Source: Synanceia verrucosa
Lineage: Eukaryota > Chordata > Actinopteri > Perciformes > Synanceiidae
DNA length: 64,000 bases
Assembly (NCBI GenBank): GCA_029721515.1
Contig: CM056561.1
Coordinates: forward strand, 15,356,135-15,420,134
Direction: 5' to 3'
Shown piece by piece: positions 25,972 to 38,360 of this stretch. A program made the position numbers and the translations under genes. Within the stretch, counting starts at the first letter, position 1, and every line of letters begins with the position of its first letter. The notes under the pieces were generated by a model. It had not been told where the DNA came from. It did not search any database and saw only the letters and a program-made list of their open reading frames with translations.

Positions 25972-28900
25972 GTACAATTTACAACCACTAGCCTACACTT
26001 CAAAACACTGCAATCATGATGATAGAGAATAATGCACATCTGACATGCTATGTACTGTATGAATGCCTGTGCACTCAGCTGAGAGGGGGCGTATCCCTGC
26101 CAAACAGAAAGCACCAAGCAGTCTTGAATGTTGACAAAGATTAGCAAAATAATTCATGATAAAATAAAACAATAATTCTATAGTTTGTTTAGACAGGGAA
26201 GAATGTAAAAAGCCAGAAATTAGTTCAATAGTCTGCGCTCCGAAAAATCTAAAGTATAAACAGAATGAATTTTAATTTAGAAGTTTAGTTTAAAAATGAC
26301 TAGAGCAGAGACCTTTAAATATCTGCACTGCCAGAAGTCTATGGGAGACAACTTAATACCCACACACAGGTTTAATGAGTGGCTGCACTAATGATCCAGT
26401 CGTGCTTTTAGTGTGGCAGTAAAACACATCCAAGTTTAAATCTCACATCATTCTAATTAAAAAGCCTCACTTTAAATCAATGGAACACAGAATGGTTACA
26501 ATAGACTCTTGGCTGCTTAGGGGAATATCTTCAGCATGGAGTTTGGTAGTCTGATTCCAGTTAAACCAAATCAAAGTCAATGAATGAGCTGAGGGTTTTT
26601 GGAAACACAGGGAGACTTTGATTAATTCTTGTTAAAGGCCTGAATTTGTGAGACATGGGGAAACGTTTTTGACAGTAAAATTACAAAGCTTTTTCCCATG
26701 ACTATTCCATCAGGTCTTACAGCGCAGGTTGCATTGCTTAAGCTTTACCAGGTTGCTTTTGCTGCTTTCTCACTGGGTGACAAAGGTGAAACATGAAGAA
26801 ACTTTCCAAAACTTTCTTTTCAGAAATACTTATATTTACTTGCTGATTGAGTTGATTTACAAATGAGACATAGGACGGCTCATTTAAAAAAAAAAAAAAA
26901 AGAGAAAAAAAACTTCTTTGCTTGGCCACAATGTCTACAGCTTATATAGTACATGTTAGATATGCTTCTTGTTTTTTATTATTTTAGAACTTGGCATATG
27001 TTACTGTCAACCTGAATCCAGATCTGCAAGCATTTAAGCATTTAAGCTGCTCTCTGGCCATGTTAAGCTGTGTGGCCTGCGCTTCATCTTAAGTTAGCCA
27101 GATGGGTAAAATGGCCACAGATCTGTGCCTGGAAGGCAATTCAATTCGCACTTTAATTGTTGCACAATGAGTTTACAGATAAATGCAGTCCTCAAATTAG
27201 TTATGTCTTAGACATATTGTTCAAAGCTGTAGTACATAAATGCTACACATGGGGTTACTGTCATTCTTGAAACCAAAATACAAAAAAATTAAACAGCATG
27301 TCTCTGTACACAATAACATAGAGGCATTGTATGTCGATGCATGACACCAGACCACAACGTGCTGCAGAAACCCCGTGATCTCCATGGTTGACTACATGGT
27401 AGTCTTTCATAATGAAGCCTGTGAGCTGGCAATTCTTTGAGCACTTCTGGTATGGTAGCACTGGTGACGTGTGTTTCACCAAGCCCCTTAGGTGCTTCAA
27501 ATCGTACTTAATTACAAGGGCTGGGACAATTACCGCATCATTGCAATATCCCGGTCATGTGATGCCTTCCCCCGGTGTTGAGCTATTTATCGTCATCACT
27601 ACAATATTAAAATAACAAAAATATATCTCTACATTTGCTGTTGAAAGTTACAGGAGTGCATATGGAGTTTGATATGAAATATAAAGAGTAATATTTAGTA
27701 ACATGCTCTTTTTAAAGCTAGATGGAGAAACAAAACTTTTCACACTGCAGCTCGGCAGAAGGCCAGTCTAAGGTTTTAGTACTTCTCATGATTAAATTGA
27801 ATATATACACACACATAATACACAGGCATAAAAGACAGAAGCACTGCATAAACAGTCGGAGATCAATTTCAATTGTCAGGACTTATAGCAGACACACCCC
27901 TCTTATGTAGTACCGTCCACAGTTGTTTATGCTGTTCCGTTTACTTAATTTTATTCAACAATAGCCGCAAATCTTGTTACAAAGCCAAACATTATGTCAC
28001 CAATTTGTGCACATTTTATGCCAGAGCACAAGGAGCAATCGGCGGGGTTGCAGTAATCATGGAAAGTAGAGGCAGGAGGATTGCAGGGGTAGCGAGATTG
28101 CAGCGATCCAGCGACCCAGGGTACCACGGTAAACCGCCACACCGCATTGGTTGGGTGCTTTATCACCACGGTAAAAAAAATCCATATCACAGCCCTACTA
28201 ATTACAGCAGCCACAACACCAGAGCCACCATCATATTTATGTTGAATCTACACAATTCCTTCTTGTACAGAAACCATTAGCACCCATTTAGCATGCCCAC
28301 ATTAAGGAGGGAGGAGGAGAAGACAAGACTGGGGTTGCAGGAATAACAGAACAATAGAAAAGAAGTAATCCCTCACATGTGAGTGTCACAAGGCAGACAA
28401 ATGTCTGTCTTTCTCCTCTGTTCCTTACTCTTATATAATGTATTCTCCACAACAGTGACTGAACCTCTGTCCAACTCATGAAAGCATTATGCATTTTGAC
28501 ATTGTGAACACCTGGAGTCTGGCAGGTCTGTCCTAGAGAAATGTATTGTGTTTGAAATACATAGAAGACAAACTAGTCAAAGTGAACACAAATGTTTAGA
28601 AGACAACGGGAAAACTCAAGAGTTGAATGACAGGGGCTCAACGGTGCAGAGCAATAGTACTGCAGCAATTTACAATAAAACATGGAGGCAAAAGCAAAAA
28701 AATATGACAATGAGATGACTGCCTTTGTCATTCAACTTCAATTGTATTTCCTGTGACTGCATAACATATTACTAGTGACAAACATTCTCTCAAATGGATG
28801 GTTTCAAGTCAATTTTAGGAGTTGCAAGGTGAACTTTCATTCACACTTCCTAACAAATGAAGCTTACAATCTTGATACTTTGGACTTCTTTATTTGTCAG

Positions 28901-29572
28901 CTGAAGAAGCCACTGTTGTGGGAGAGACATTTTTCATGAACATTTAAGTATGGGGATCACTGTTAAAAAAAAAAAAACGACTCAGAATCAGGGCCAAAAC
29001 AACACACATTACCAGTTGTTTCAAAACAAACAACTAAGCCTGAGCCTCCGTCTGCAACGACGGATTGTGACAAGGGATCATCCAAATCTGAGAGCAGTGC
29101 AAATAAAACTGGATAGTCAGTATCTAAATATTTTTCTGAACCTTGGAAACCCCCCCCCACCGTACAATGTTGATTCAGTACAAGGACTTGCCAAACAAGC
29201 ATCACATCTCGTCAAATATAAATGAATAGCAGACTGACACTAATATGTCCTCAAACCATCATCAACCATCACGATTGTCTGTTGCCTGTGGTCAACAGAC
29301 AATCGTGTCATCTGTTCATCCAAAAGTATATTCAATAACAATATGAAATCGAGAGATCTGCATTAATGCTTTCTTGTGTGCCAACTGAGTTACAATATAA
29401 TTCAAGCTTCAGGGAAACAGTGTATTGAGCAAAAGTAAAGTATACCGTGATAATGACGTATTCAAATGTAATTCTTTGATGTTAAATTTTGTTTTCCGCA
29501 AGAAACTTTTATAAATACAGCAGAGCTGTGCGATATTACAATATATATCATGTCTATGTAAGTTCTGGGTCA
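25972..29572. other. no gene recognised outside the hAT at 27.5 kb
   Basis: AT-rich unique sequence with poly-A runs near 26885 and 28966. No domain-bearing frame found. Confidence 0.55.
27516..28197. mobile_element. hAT-type non-autonomous element
   Basis: 682 bp. Flanks TTAATTAC and CTAATTAC (seven of eight). Ends AAGGGCTGGGACAATTACC and TAGGGCTGTGATATGG. The interior, with its short overlapping open frames, looks non-coding. Confidence 0.78.
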
Positions 29573-29715
29573 TCCATGTCAGGGTAAATCAAAACGAGCA
29601 AAAAAAGAGTCAACTGGACTTGCTTGAGGTTTGTTGAAGATGTTTCACATCTCATCCAAAAGGCCTCTTCAGTTCTAACTGACTGGAGAGTCCAGATGCT
29701 CATGCTCCTGTTGGG
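29573..29715 (-). repeat. fish interspersed repeat fragment (class uncertain)
   Basis: On the minus strand it translates EEAFWMRCETSSTNLKQVQL, a phrase I recognise from a widespread fish repeat often mis-annotated as protein. Possibly the end of a Penelope-like element; not proved here. Confidence 0.4.
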
Positions 29716-29930
29716 GCACACAGATATACTGTAATGCAATACAAAAATGTCTGCCGTAGGACATAACCCTTAGTTGTTTATATTGTAATTTTAAACTCAA
29801 CGTCAGAATGACCGCTGGATAATCCAAATGTATAAAGCGAGTTTAAAAGATGTTCATTGTATGAATAATGGTAACTAAGGAGAGCACAATAGAAAGTGAA
29901 AATGTTACCAGTAACGTTACATCAGAAAAA

Positions 29931-29933
<3 letters not shown>

Positions 29934-30000
<67 letters not shown>

Positions 30001-30062
30001 ATATATATATCTATATATCTATATATATATATATATATAGATATATATACATATAGATATAC

Positions 30063-30095
<33 letters not shown>

Positions 30096-30181
30096 CACAC
30101 ACATATATATGTATATATACATATATATGTGTATATATATATACACACACATATATGTATACATATATGTGTATACATATA

Positions 30182-30214
<33 letters not shown>

Positions 30215-30330
30215 TCTTTTTTATATATTTTTTGGTCATAAAATATATAGGGAGTAGGACTAAACAATTAACTGCATTTGCAATAATATCGCAATACATA
30301 TATGTGTGTATGTATACATACATGTGTATA
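29934..30330. repeat. (TA)n/(TATC)n/(TG)n compound microsatellite, left block
   Basis: About 280 bp of TA with interspersed TATC, CATA and TG runs (29934-30212). A 36-bp flank and a 42-bp hAT end follow at 30213-30296, then more TATG-type repeat up to the Tc1 element. Open frames of poly-Ile/Tyr here are repeat artefacts. Confidence 0.95.
30255..30296 (+). repeat. duplicated 42-bp left end of the hAT element
   Basis: Identical over 42 bp to 32110-32151, and preceded by the same ATAGGGAG that is the target duplication of the downstream hAT. It is therefore a tandem duplicate of the hAT junction, not a separate insertion. Confidence 0.85.
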
Positions 30331-30332
30331 TA

Positions 30333-31916
30333 CAGTCATGGAAAAAATTATTAGACCACCCTTGTTTTCTTCAATTTCTTGTTAATTGTAATGCCTGGCT
30401 CAACTAAAGGTACATTTGTTTGGACAATTATAATGATAACAACAAAAATAGCTCATGAGAGTTTAATTTAAGAACTAAGGATTATTCATTTTCCATGGTT
30501 TTCTTGATAATAACCAAAATTACTTAAATTCTTACATCAATAGCTATGGCATTGTACCGCCAAAAACACTACTTTTAAGCATTCCATGTTTTCTTTTCTG
30601 TTTGCTTTAAACACATGATACACACAAGAGTTAATACTTGATTGCATAACCATTGTTTTTGATGACTGCAGCCATGCGTCTTGGCATGCTCTCCACCAGC
30701 TTCTGACATTGTTCTGCTGTCACAGCAGCCCATTCCTGTTGGACAAATTCAAACAAATTTTCTTTGTTTTTGGGCTTGTGGTTCTCCATTTTGAGTTTGA
30801 TGATTTTCCACAGGTTTTCAATTGGATTAAGATCTGGTGATTGAGCAGGCCAAGGCATGGTGCGAATGTTGTGGTTCTCCATCCAGGCTTTAACTGACCT
30901 TGCCGTGTGGCAAGGGGCATTGTCTTGTTGGAAAATCCAGTCATTCGAGGCAGGAAAGAGTTTTCCAGCTGATGGAAGAAGACTGTTTTCAAGGGTAGTC
31001 CTGTACTTGACCTGGTTCATTCGGCCTTCACACAATTGCATTTGCCCTGTTCCACTCAGACTGATCCACCCCCATGTTTTACTGTAGGGGCAAGACAGTC
31101 TGGGTTGTAAGCTTCTCCAGGCTTCCTCCTAACCAGTAAGTTGGCTGGAGTGGGCATCAATTCAAAATTGGATTCATCACTGAAGAGAACCTTAGCCCAA
31201 TCATCAACAGTCCAATCCTTGTGGTCTCGAGCAAAGAGTAACCGGGCCTTCCTCTGCCTTTCATTGATGAAGGGCTTCTTGCGTGCTCTGTGTGACTTCA
31301 AACCAGCTTCAACAAGTCGGTTTCGAACAGTCCTTGCCGAGCAAGTCACATTTCTCGACAGTGCCCACTCATTTTTAAGGTCCCTGGAGGTCTGACGACG
31401 ATTCCTGACACAGGAACGGATGAGTGCACGGTCATCTCGTGGGGTAGAAAGACGTTTCCTGCCACGGCCAGGTAGCAATTTGGTAGTGCCATGTTCAGCT
31501 TGTTTTTTTTTGTTGGAATGAACGGCTGTCTTGGAGATCTTCAGTTTTTCGCTACCTGTCTCTCACTCATGCCAATTTCCAGCAGTGCCAAGATGGCTGC
31601 CTTTGTTGCTTCACATAATTCTTTTGTTTTAGGCATTATGTGAGAGCTGACAACTTCTGAGTTGTGCTACGGCTTGAATGTAAGCAGGAAACCACTCTAG
31701 GCCTTTGCATGTGCAGTGCTGCTTGTGACATGAAATGGCCTCTTATATACCCTGGGAATCAATTAAGCTTAAGAATGTCAAATAGGACATAAAGTATTAT
31801 GTGACCAGCTGCATTTTTGTTGTGTTCATTGTATTATACGTTTAGTGGTACCAGATATTAGAATGAACAAGAAATTGAAGAAAACAAGGGTGGTCTAATA
31901 ATTTTTTCCATGACTG
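30333..31916 (-). mobile_element. Tc1/mariner transposon, full length, perfect TIRs
   Basis: 1584 bp between TA dinucleotides (30331-30332, 31917-31918). The terminal inverted repeats are identical over 51 bp, starting CAGTCATGGAAAAAATTATT. The transposase reads on the minus strand. The element sits within a TA/TG microsatellite. Identical TIRs suggest a recent insertion, although the transposase is broken. Confidence 0.95.
30631..31636 (-). pseudogene. Tc1 transposase, two lesions
   Basis: DDE transposase of Tc1 type. It starts at ATG 31634-31636 (MPKTKELCEATKAAILALLE) and stops with TAA at 30631-30633. The paired-like N-terminal domain is followed by a GRGRKR basic hook near 31478. Catalytic residues are in VLFSDESNFEL, FQQDNAPCHTA and SPDLNPIENLW. 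Lesion 1: after RQVAK the frame shifts in an A-run and meets TGA, consistent with loss of one base. Lesion 2: near 31050, after VKHGGGSV, a short segment usual in the family (about 20 bp, judged from memory) is missing and the frame breaks. Both halves are otherwise open, so it is non-autonomous now. Confidence 0.9.
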
Positions 31917-31918
31917 TA

Positions 31919-32055
<137 letters not shown>

Positions 32056-32109
32056 TTTTATATATTTTTTTTTGGTCCACATCACGGCAGTCATAAAATA
32101 TATAGGGAG

Positions 32110-32845
32110 TAGGACTAAACAATTAACTGCATTTGCAATAATATCGCAATATGATAAAACGTGATTTTCTAACCTCAAAAGCTGCGATTTCACTGTTGAC
32201 GTAATCTGGTGACGTGACTTGCGAGTGAGCCAAGCGGAGCAAAACAAGAGGGTGCACAACGGCCTCGAGCTTGACAGAACCTGACACAGCTGAACGTTTG
32301 TTACCAAAAGGGGCACCACGTCAGTTGTGTGGAGTTATTTTGGCTATAGAAAAAGAAGATGCTGCACAATGTCAGGTACTGTGCAGAACCTGCTACTGTT
32401 GCTAGCTCACGAGGTAACACAATAAAGCTTTTTCAACACTTAAAGAAACAACAAAGCAACAACTCAGACAGGTTTTAATAAGTGCAGTCCACATGTTCAC
32501 AAATGTGAAAAGTTAGGTATGTTGAAGAGGTAAAGACACAGATTTGTTTGCTTATATTTTATTTTTATTGTTTGCACTGACAGACACAAGCATTAAAAAG
32601 ATCAGTAAAAACAGTTAAAAATGTGCAGGAAAAATCAGTTTGCTTTATTGTTGTAATCTGTGCTTTAAATAAATCTGATTGTTTATTATGATACAGATTA
32701 ATTTATTGCTTGTGTTCTTTGAAAAATACATGAGAAGAGGCCCTGGAAAAAAATAATTGCATTAAATCGCAATTGCAATATTGAGGGAAAAAAAAAAAAA
32801 AAAATGCAAATTAGATCTTAGATCTTCCAAAATCATTCAGCCCTA
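32110..32845. mobile_element. hAT-type non-autonomous element with 8-bp TSD
   Basis: 736 bp flanked by ATAGGGAG on both sides (32102-32109, 32846-32853). Ends are TAGGACTAAACAATT and, on the other strand, TAGGGCTGAATGATTTT. No transposase frame is seen. Its right third (32613-32845) closely matches 13886-14099. Confidence 0.9.
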
Positions 32846-32895
32846 ATAGGGAGTTATGACCAGTTTAACTATCTAATCCCAACATTAGGTCTAAG

Positions 32896-33229
32896 GGGGG
32901 CAGCAGTAGCTCAGTCTGTGGTGATTTGGGCTGGGAATTGTAGTTGGAGCCAGTTCAAGTCCAGGTTGGACCAAATGTGGAGAGTGGACTGGTAGCTGGA
33001 GAGGTGCCAGTTCCTCCTCCTGGGCACTGCTGAGGTGCCCTTGAGCAAGGCACCAAACCCCCAACTGCTCGGGGCGCCTGGATAAGGGGCAGCCCCCTCA
33101 CTCTGACACCTCTCCTCCAATGCATGTGTGTTTCACAACTTGTGTGTGATGTGCAACTGAGAAATAATAACAGCGTGAAAAAATGTAATTTCCCCATTGA
33201 GGGATTAATAAAGTGAGTCTTCTTCTTCT
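32896..33229 (+). mobile_element. tRNA-derived SINE with (CTT)n tail
   Basis: The head GCAGTAGCTCAGTCTGTGG carries an A-box-like stretch and AGTTCAAGTCC a B-box. The 3' end is AATTTCCCCATTGAGGGATT, AATAAAG and (CTT)n. Short flanking repeat TCTAAG at 32890-32895 and 33230-33235. Full-length relative of the copy at 21.0 kb. Confidence 0.85.
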
Positions 33230-33888
33230 TCTAAGAAACATATAATATATCATTATAACTATTGATGCCCAGATTTCTATAAGCAAAGCTTGTATTTAAT
33301 AATAAAAATAAAAGCCATTAATTCCTGATTATTTGAATTTTGTGTTTTATGCTAACATATTACTGGAAATAAATAAATGGACAATAACAAAATAAATTGA
33401 TGACACTTTTATTTAAGACGGCTTCATGACAGTTGATACCAGCTGCTAACAAGAAGAATACCTATTGTATAGTACCAGACATGGCTCATTAACGATTGAC
33501 AATAGTATCAGCGGCAGTGTTGCTGGTTGAACAAAACAAGTTGTTTCTTATAATCGATTAACAGAGAAAATTATAATCGGATCAATCCATTGTGAAAACA
33601 GTTGAAGTTCAATTAGTTGAAGCCTTACTAGTCTCCTATCTGAAATTATCATTCTCATTTTCATAATCTACAGAAGAAAATCTGTTCATCCATATCAGTC
33701 CAAAGACTCACCCTGCGTAAGACAACAGATAATATTTTAAATAGCATCCGAAGATCGCTTAACGTCCCTTAACAAACTTCTTAAAAAGTGAATAAGAAGC
33801 AGTGTCGACTTTAAACTCCAAGAACAAAGTTACTGGAAAAATTTAACTCAGGGCAACAAAGTGTACAGACCTGTAGGTACAGTATTTG

Positions 33889-33950
33889 TGCGTGTGCGTG
33901 TGTGTATGTGTGTGTGTGTGTGTGTGTGAATGTATGTATGTATGCGTGCG
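33889..33950. repeat. (TG)n/(TATG)n microsatellite
   Basis: TG run followed by TATG units and GCGTGCGC. Confidence 0.9.
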
Positions 33951-34344
33951 CACATGCATTCCATGTTGCCTGGAACTCGATTATGTTTCAAAATAGTATG
34001 CTGTACCTTGAGGCCCCCATGCATCTGTTCTCATTTTACAACCTGCCTGTAACTCAGCAGAGTACAAACCTTTGAGTACAAGGTGCTCAACTAAGCACCT
34101 CATTATAGAAAAAGACCCTTAGTATCCCAGTGAGGTAATAGGTGGGTGGGAGGAACCTTGAGATGAAGGAATCAACAAAATGACAGAGTTATTTTCCCTT
34201 TAATGGCAAAACCTCTCAACTCCTAGCTTTCTCTGCATTGATAAAACAGTGATTAAGTATTGACTCTGTGATTCCAAACATGATGTGAAACATTACGCTG
34301 TATTACTGGTAGATGGTTTTGGTCCAACAGCAGTGGGAGGTAAC

Positions 34345-35717
34345 TAGGGCTAAAGGATTTATGGTTTTTTGATCGAAATCGCGATTTCAGACAACACAAT
34401 CCTGTGATCGTGAAAGCTGCAGTTTCTTTGCAGCTCCTGACTGACCAAGGATCTGTAGTGTCAACTATTTTACACATACATGCCATCTCCTTACTATCCT
34501 GCCAAGCTCATCAATCAGAAGCTGCTTGCTAATCGTGTACAGATCATGCTAACCAATCAGCGTTAATTTGCTCCTCCTGCTTTGTAACTTTTCAAGTTTT
34601 TAGAAATTCTTCAACGGAACCAGAAGCAGAGTTTGGGGATTTAATCTCCAAGAAAAACAGCACAACAGTCATTATGGTGTATTTTGGGTTTGAGGCTGCA
34701 GATGTCCACTAGAAACAGGACCTGTGCACAAAATCTGTTGCGCTAAAATTGTAACAACATCAAGCGGAAACACAACCAACTTTTATCAGCAACTGAAAAA
34801 TCACCACAGGCATTTGCATGAGGAGTGCATGACAAAAAAGTCTGGTGAGAACTGAGAAGTCTAATGAAAATGACTCTCCTCCAGCATAAGACGACAAACA
34901 TCGCCAGTAAAATAGCATTAATGTAATTGCAGCAGCAATGGGAGCCCAGCGGTTGTGTTTAGCCAATGGTATATGCAAAATGTTGGAACTTCCATGCTCC
35001 AAGACAGAATTTAAATCAGAGCCCCCTGTGAAGTTGGATCGCCAACTCAGAAAGTAAGATTAATCCCATCAACCAGACACAGAATTCATGCTATCTGCTC
35101 CTGATGTAAACAGTTGTTACATGCTTTGTTGTACTAAACTATGAGGTTATGTTGATATGAGCTCCAAGTTTACACTTCCAGTGAACACACCATAAGGCAA
35201 ACTGTCGCTCTCTAAGGTCCTAGAGCAGAACTGGTAGCACCCTGTGCCTGCTGATGATCATCTTATGTCTACTATGATAAAGTCCAAACTACACAAAAAT
35301 AACTTATTGAGTTGTAATCATAAAACAACAACAATAATAATAATAACATACTGGAGATTTTACTGTTAAAAAAATGCATCTTGTTTAAAATCAAGTAATC
35401 TGCAAAGTAACTAGATCACTTTTTAAAGGAGTAATCAGATTACTTTTTCAAGGTAAATGTAGCAACACTGTCAGATACATTTGGAAGCAATTCTTACCTT
35501 TAATTTTCATCCTTGCATTAGAGTAACAGCTTTTAATGTTTTAATGGTACAATGTAATTATCTGTCATGTTTGTCAGTGTTACTGTACACATGAATATTG
35601 CACTGAAGCTTCATTTGAAGAAAATCAAATTTGAAAGCGAATCCGAAATCGAATTGAAATCATAATATCTGCCAGAAAAATCGCAGTTCACTCTTTTCTT
35701 AAATTTGTTCAGCCTTA
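34345..35717 (+). mobile_element. hAT element with BED-finger remnant and perfect TSD
   Basis: 1373 bp between GAGGTAAC copies (34337-34344, 35718-35725). Ends TAGGGCTAAAGGATTT and TAAGGCTGAACAAATTT. Near 34676-34831, broken frames give YFGFEAADVH, LCTKSV and TTSSGNTTNFYQQLKNHH, a decayed BED zinc finger. A dispersed-repeat copy occupies about 35028-35320. Confidence 0.88.
35028..35320 (+). repeat. dispersed repeat family, copy D
   Basis: Longest copy: CCAACTCAGAAAGTAAGATT, CAGACACAGAATTCATGC, CTTCCAGTGAACACACC and GAACTGGTAGCACCCTGTGC. Nested in hAT 34345-35717. Confidence 0.65.
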
Positions 35718-37102
35718 GAGGTAACTGACCAGTGAATCATCTTATTGCATGGTGTAGTGTTATATGTTTACTCACAATGTAGGAGAGCAAAATAACAATT
35801 TTAGAAAACAAGCCAACATACAAGTATTGCGACGAAACCATATAACCATATTCACTTTTCAATCTCATAGCTGACATTGCATTACTTTGGCATATTGTCT
35901 ATCATATTCAACAAGTTTATGTTACAAAAAAAAAAACAAGACACTGTAACAGTCCCTCTAATTCCTGCTCAGCACAACAAACCAAAAACCACAACAACTA
36001 CAATGTTTAACACACGCTTAAAAACAAGTCCAAAAAGAAAAACCTGGAGACTGCAGGAAAAAGAAATATCTCATCATACATAACATTTTTCTTATAATTG
36101 AAATTCAGTTTAATTTCTCTTCAGCCGAGGTAACCCCTATCAGCCTGAGTTGACACACTAATAGAAATTCATTATGAAAGTACTTAAAGATGATGCTACT
36201 TTCAATGAAATTGCAACAATTATCCAATCTTATATACAAAGGACTGATGGTAGGCATTGAAAGTCCAGCCTCAAAGTTAAACATATATGCTGAAAATTCA
36301 CAACACAAATAGAAGAAATTATTTGATATCATGAATGGCTTATCCACACGCATCCCACAACACAAAGATGGTTAAGTCAACTGCATCAACAATCAAACTG
36401 AATACAATACCTTTTCTAAACACTGGATGTTGTGCTCTAACTTGATAGCTGCTGCTATATGAAGATGTGATACAGAATAGAGTAACACAACATACAGTCC
36501 GGTATGCTACGATCTATGGTGCACAACAGCATTTTCTCTAACTGCAGTAACTGACTGAAGTCATCCTGGTCCTGTCTACTCCACTCAGCCCAGCTCCATG
36601 CTGATCGTCCCTTTGTCTTCCGCCTGCATAGAGGAGCAGCCTCCTCCACATCACACACTGACAACCTCCAGCACTTCTTCAAACCACATCACAACATCCA
36701 ACCGCGTGTCACTTTGCACACAAAGCCAGTTATAGTATTAATTTGATGGAGTGCAATATCCAATCCCATTCGGTTGATTTTCCTGTCGCCATATATTGGA
36801 TTTGGCCACTGGCCCTGCTGCAGACAGGCAGGCAGGCATACACATGTGGAATGTGGAGGGAAGCGCCCGCCTATAACAATAACACCACACACATGACAAA
36901 GATAGTATCGAAGTTAAAATGCGAAACGAATGTGCGATGTGAAATGCCATGTGGCCCCAACGCACATAACGCGGTATGGCGAGGAAACAAAGAGAAAAGC
37001 TGCAGGGTTTGTGTTGTTGTTCATGTGCAACGCCTAGCTCATTACATGACATGCTAACCGGAGTCTTTAGTGCGTTTCTGACACAAAATCAGCTCGTCTT
37101 AC

Positions 37103-37261
37103 CTGATGTGGCATATCAATCTTCAGTTTGTGCAGTAGCGGAGGAGAAGGGGCCCAAATGTTGGAGCCAGGTCGCCAAATTATCCGAGCCAGTGGAGTTG
37201 AAGGCGGTTTTTAAACAATTTTCCCCACGTTGAAAAACTTTTCCACAGATATAAAACAAAT
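37103..37261 (-). other. candidate second exon with start codon (MPHQ, phase 0)
   Basis: Preceded by an excellent acceptor (CCTCCTTTCTTCTCTGTTGACAG) and followed by donor CAG|GTAAGA. The only ATG is at 37112-37114 on the minus strand, giving Met-Pro-His-Gln before the splice site. No following exon could be recognised in the left 37 kb, so the gene is unidentified. The alternative is a lncRNA or alternative 5' exon. Confidence 0.35.
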
Positions 37262-37442
37262 CTGTCAACAGAGAAGAAAGGAGGAATGATTAGGCAGGGC
37301 TATCTAACGGTCAGTCGGAGGAGCTGGGATTTGTGTAACGTTTAGAGCCTTGGTGACGTCCCGTTATTTCTTGCACGGACACACTGTTACGCCAAACGTC
37401 ATTCAATAAATCTCCAACTGGAGGTAAAATGCTTCGACAACA

Positions 37443-37486
37443 GAACTTTCAAACCTTTCGCGAATTTCGCGACTTCTGGAACATTC
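37443..37486. promoter_or_regulatory. heat-shock element cluster
   Basis: A perfect three-unit heat-shock element TTCTGGAACATTC occupies 37474-37486 (nTTCnnGAAnnTTCn). Within 31 bp upstream are GAACTTTC (two units, 37443-37450) and TTCGCGAATTTC (37457-37468). This density of correctly spaced HSF1 half-sites sits inside the CpG-rich island at 36.9-38.2 kb, which supports a regulatory role. Binding itself is inferred. Confidence 0.6.
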
Positions 37487-38147
37487 GGCACCCAAGTTGC
37501 ATATAATGCAGCCCTTCATCCAAAGAAACCTTTCAAGTTTTGTGACTGTTCTCTCCACTTGCTACCGTTCTCCGCTCGCTATTTTGTTGAGAAAACGTGG
37601 GACTGTAAGCACAGTCGTAATTTAACGTGTTATACTGGGGCAAGCGCTTGCTTTTGGGAAAATTATGATATATATTACATTGTGTCGTAGTAATTATGAA
37701 CGTTATATCTGTCAGCGTTCACGGCTGTATTCAAATTGCCACATTTTAAAGGGGGTTTCGGCGTCCCCTATCTCCACACATGAACGGGTAGAACGTTAAC
37801 GGGGCTCGGACAGTGGCTAACAACAACGATAGCATATATTTTTGTATTATGTGTACTGTGAAATGGCCTCTCTACAATGACAGTACGCTTAGGCTCGCTG
37901 AGTACATTGCTTGTGTCAGCGGCGTGTCAAAATATTGCAGCCCGCTAGAGTGCAATAACAACAGCTAACGCTACGTTAACAGCAGCACACTTCACTGGCC
38001 TGAAAAGCGTGTGTGGCTCTCTCGGCCTGAGAGCACTTCCCAGCGAAACGAAACGAGAAAGGGCTAAACTACACTACCGTTACAATGGTCCACGCTTTTA
38101 CTGCACGGAACACTCCCAAAGGTATGAGAAAGTACAAAATAACTTAC

Positions 38148-38200
38148 ATTAGTCCATGCGAACGGCAACGTAAGCAGACTCTGTAATAGTCCAGTTTTTT
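38148..38200 (-). other. candidate non-coding first exon (minus strand)
   Basis: Ends at consensus donor GTAAGT (38142-38147). It contains only a two-codon upstream frame (ATG GAC TAA). The upstream edge near 38200 is a guess placed between the GC box and the donor. It would splice to 37103-37261 across an 881-bp intron that holds the heat-shock elements. Confidence 0.3.
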
Positions 38201-38360
38201 TAGATGTGTATCAACATAGACAGGCAGCACTTCTCCATAATCCCGCCCCCACCCCCCCACGGTTTAACAGTCAGGCATATCTATACATATATATAACCTA
38301 CCTCAGTGTCCAATCACAGCTCGCCACTCTGGAAAAGTGTCTGCTCCCATTGGTTGAAAA
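38200..38360 (-). promoter_or_regulatory. candidate CpG-type promoter with GC and CCAAT boxes
   Basis: GC box CCCGCCCC lies near 38242-38249. CCAAT occurs at about 38310 on the plus strand and CCAAT on the minus strand near 38347-38356. These stand just upstream, on the minus strand, of a strong candidate first-exon donor at 38147. Surrounding DNA (36900-38200) is visibly richer in CpG than the rest of the window. Transcription start not determinable here. Confidence 0.4.

Larger units (their letters stand above)
33236..36900. other. no gene recognised outside the hAT; one open stretch
   Basis: Minus 36496-36657 is open (DVEEAAPLCRRKTKGRSAWS...) between CAG and a GTATGT donor and has gene-like codons. 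Its open frame is out of phase with the candidate exon at 37103-37261, and I recognise no family. Confidence 0.4.

Noticed and set aside
29868..30354. Open frames of up to 152 codons rich in Ile and Tyr on both strands
   Set aside because: They are translations of the (TA)n/(TATC)n microsatellite, not genes.
38086..38120. ATG in good Kozak context (MVHAFTARNTPK) followed by GTATGAG on the plus strand
   Set aside because: No downstream plus-strand coding exons are recognisable between 38 and 58 kb, and the minus-strand splice signals in the same island are stronger.
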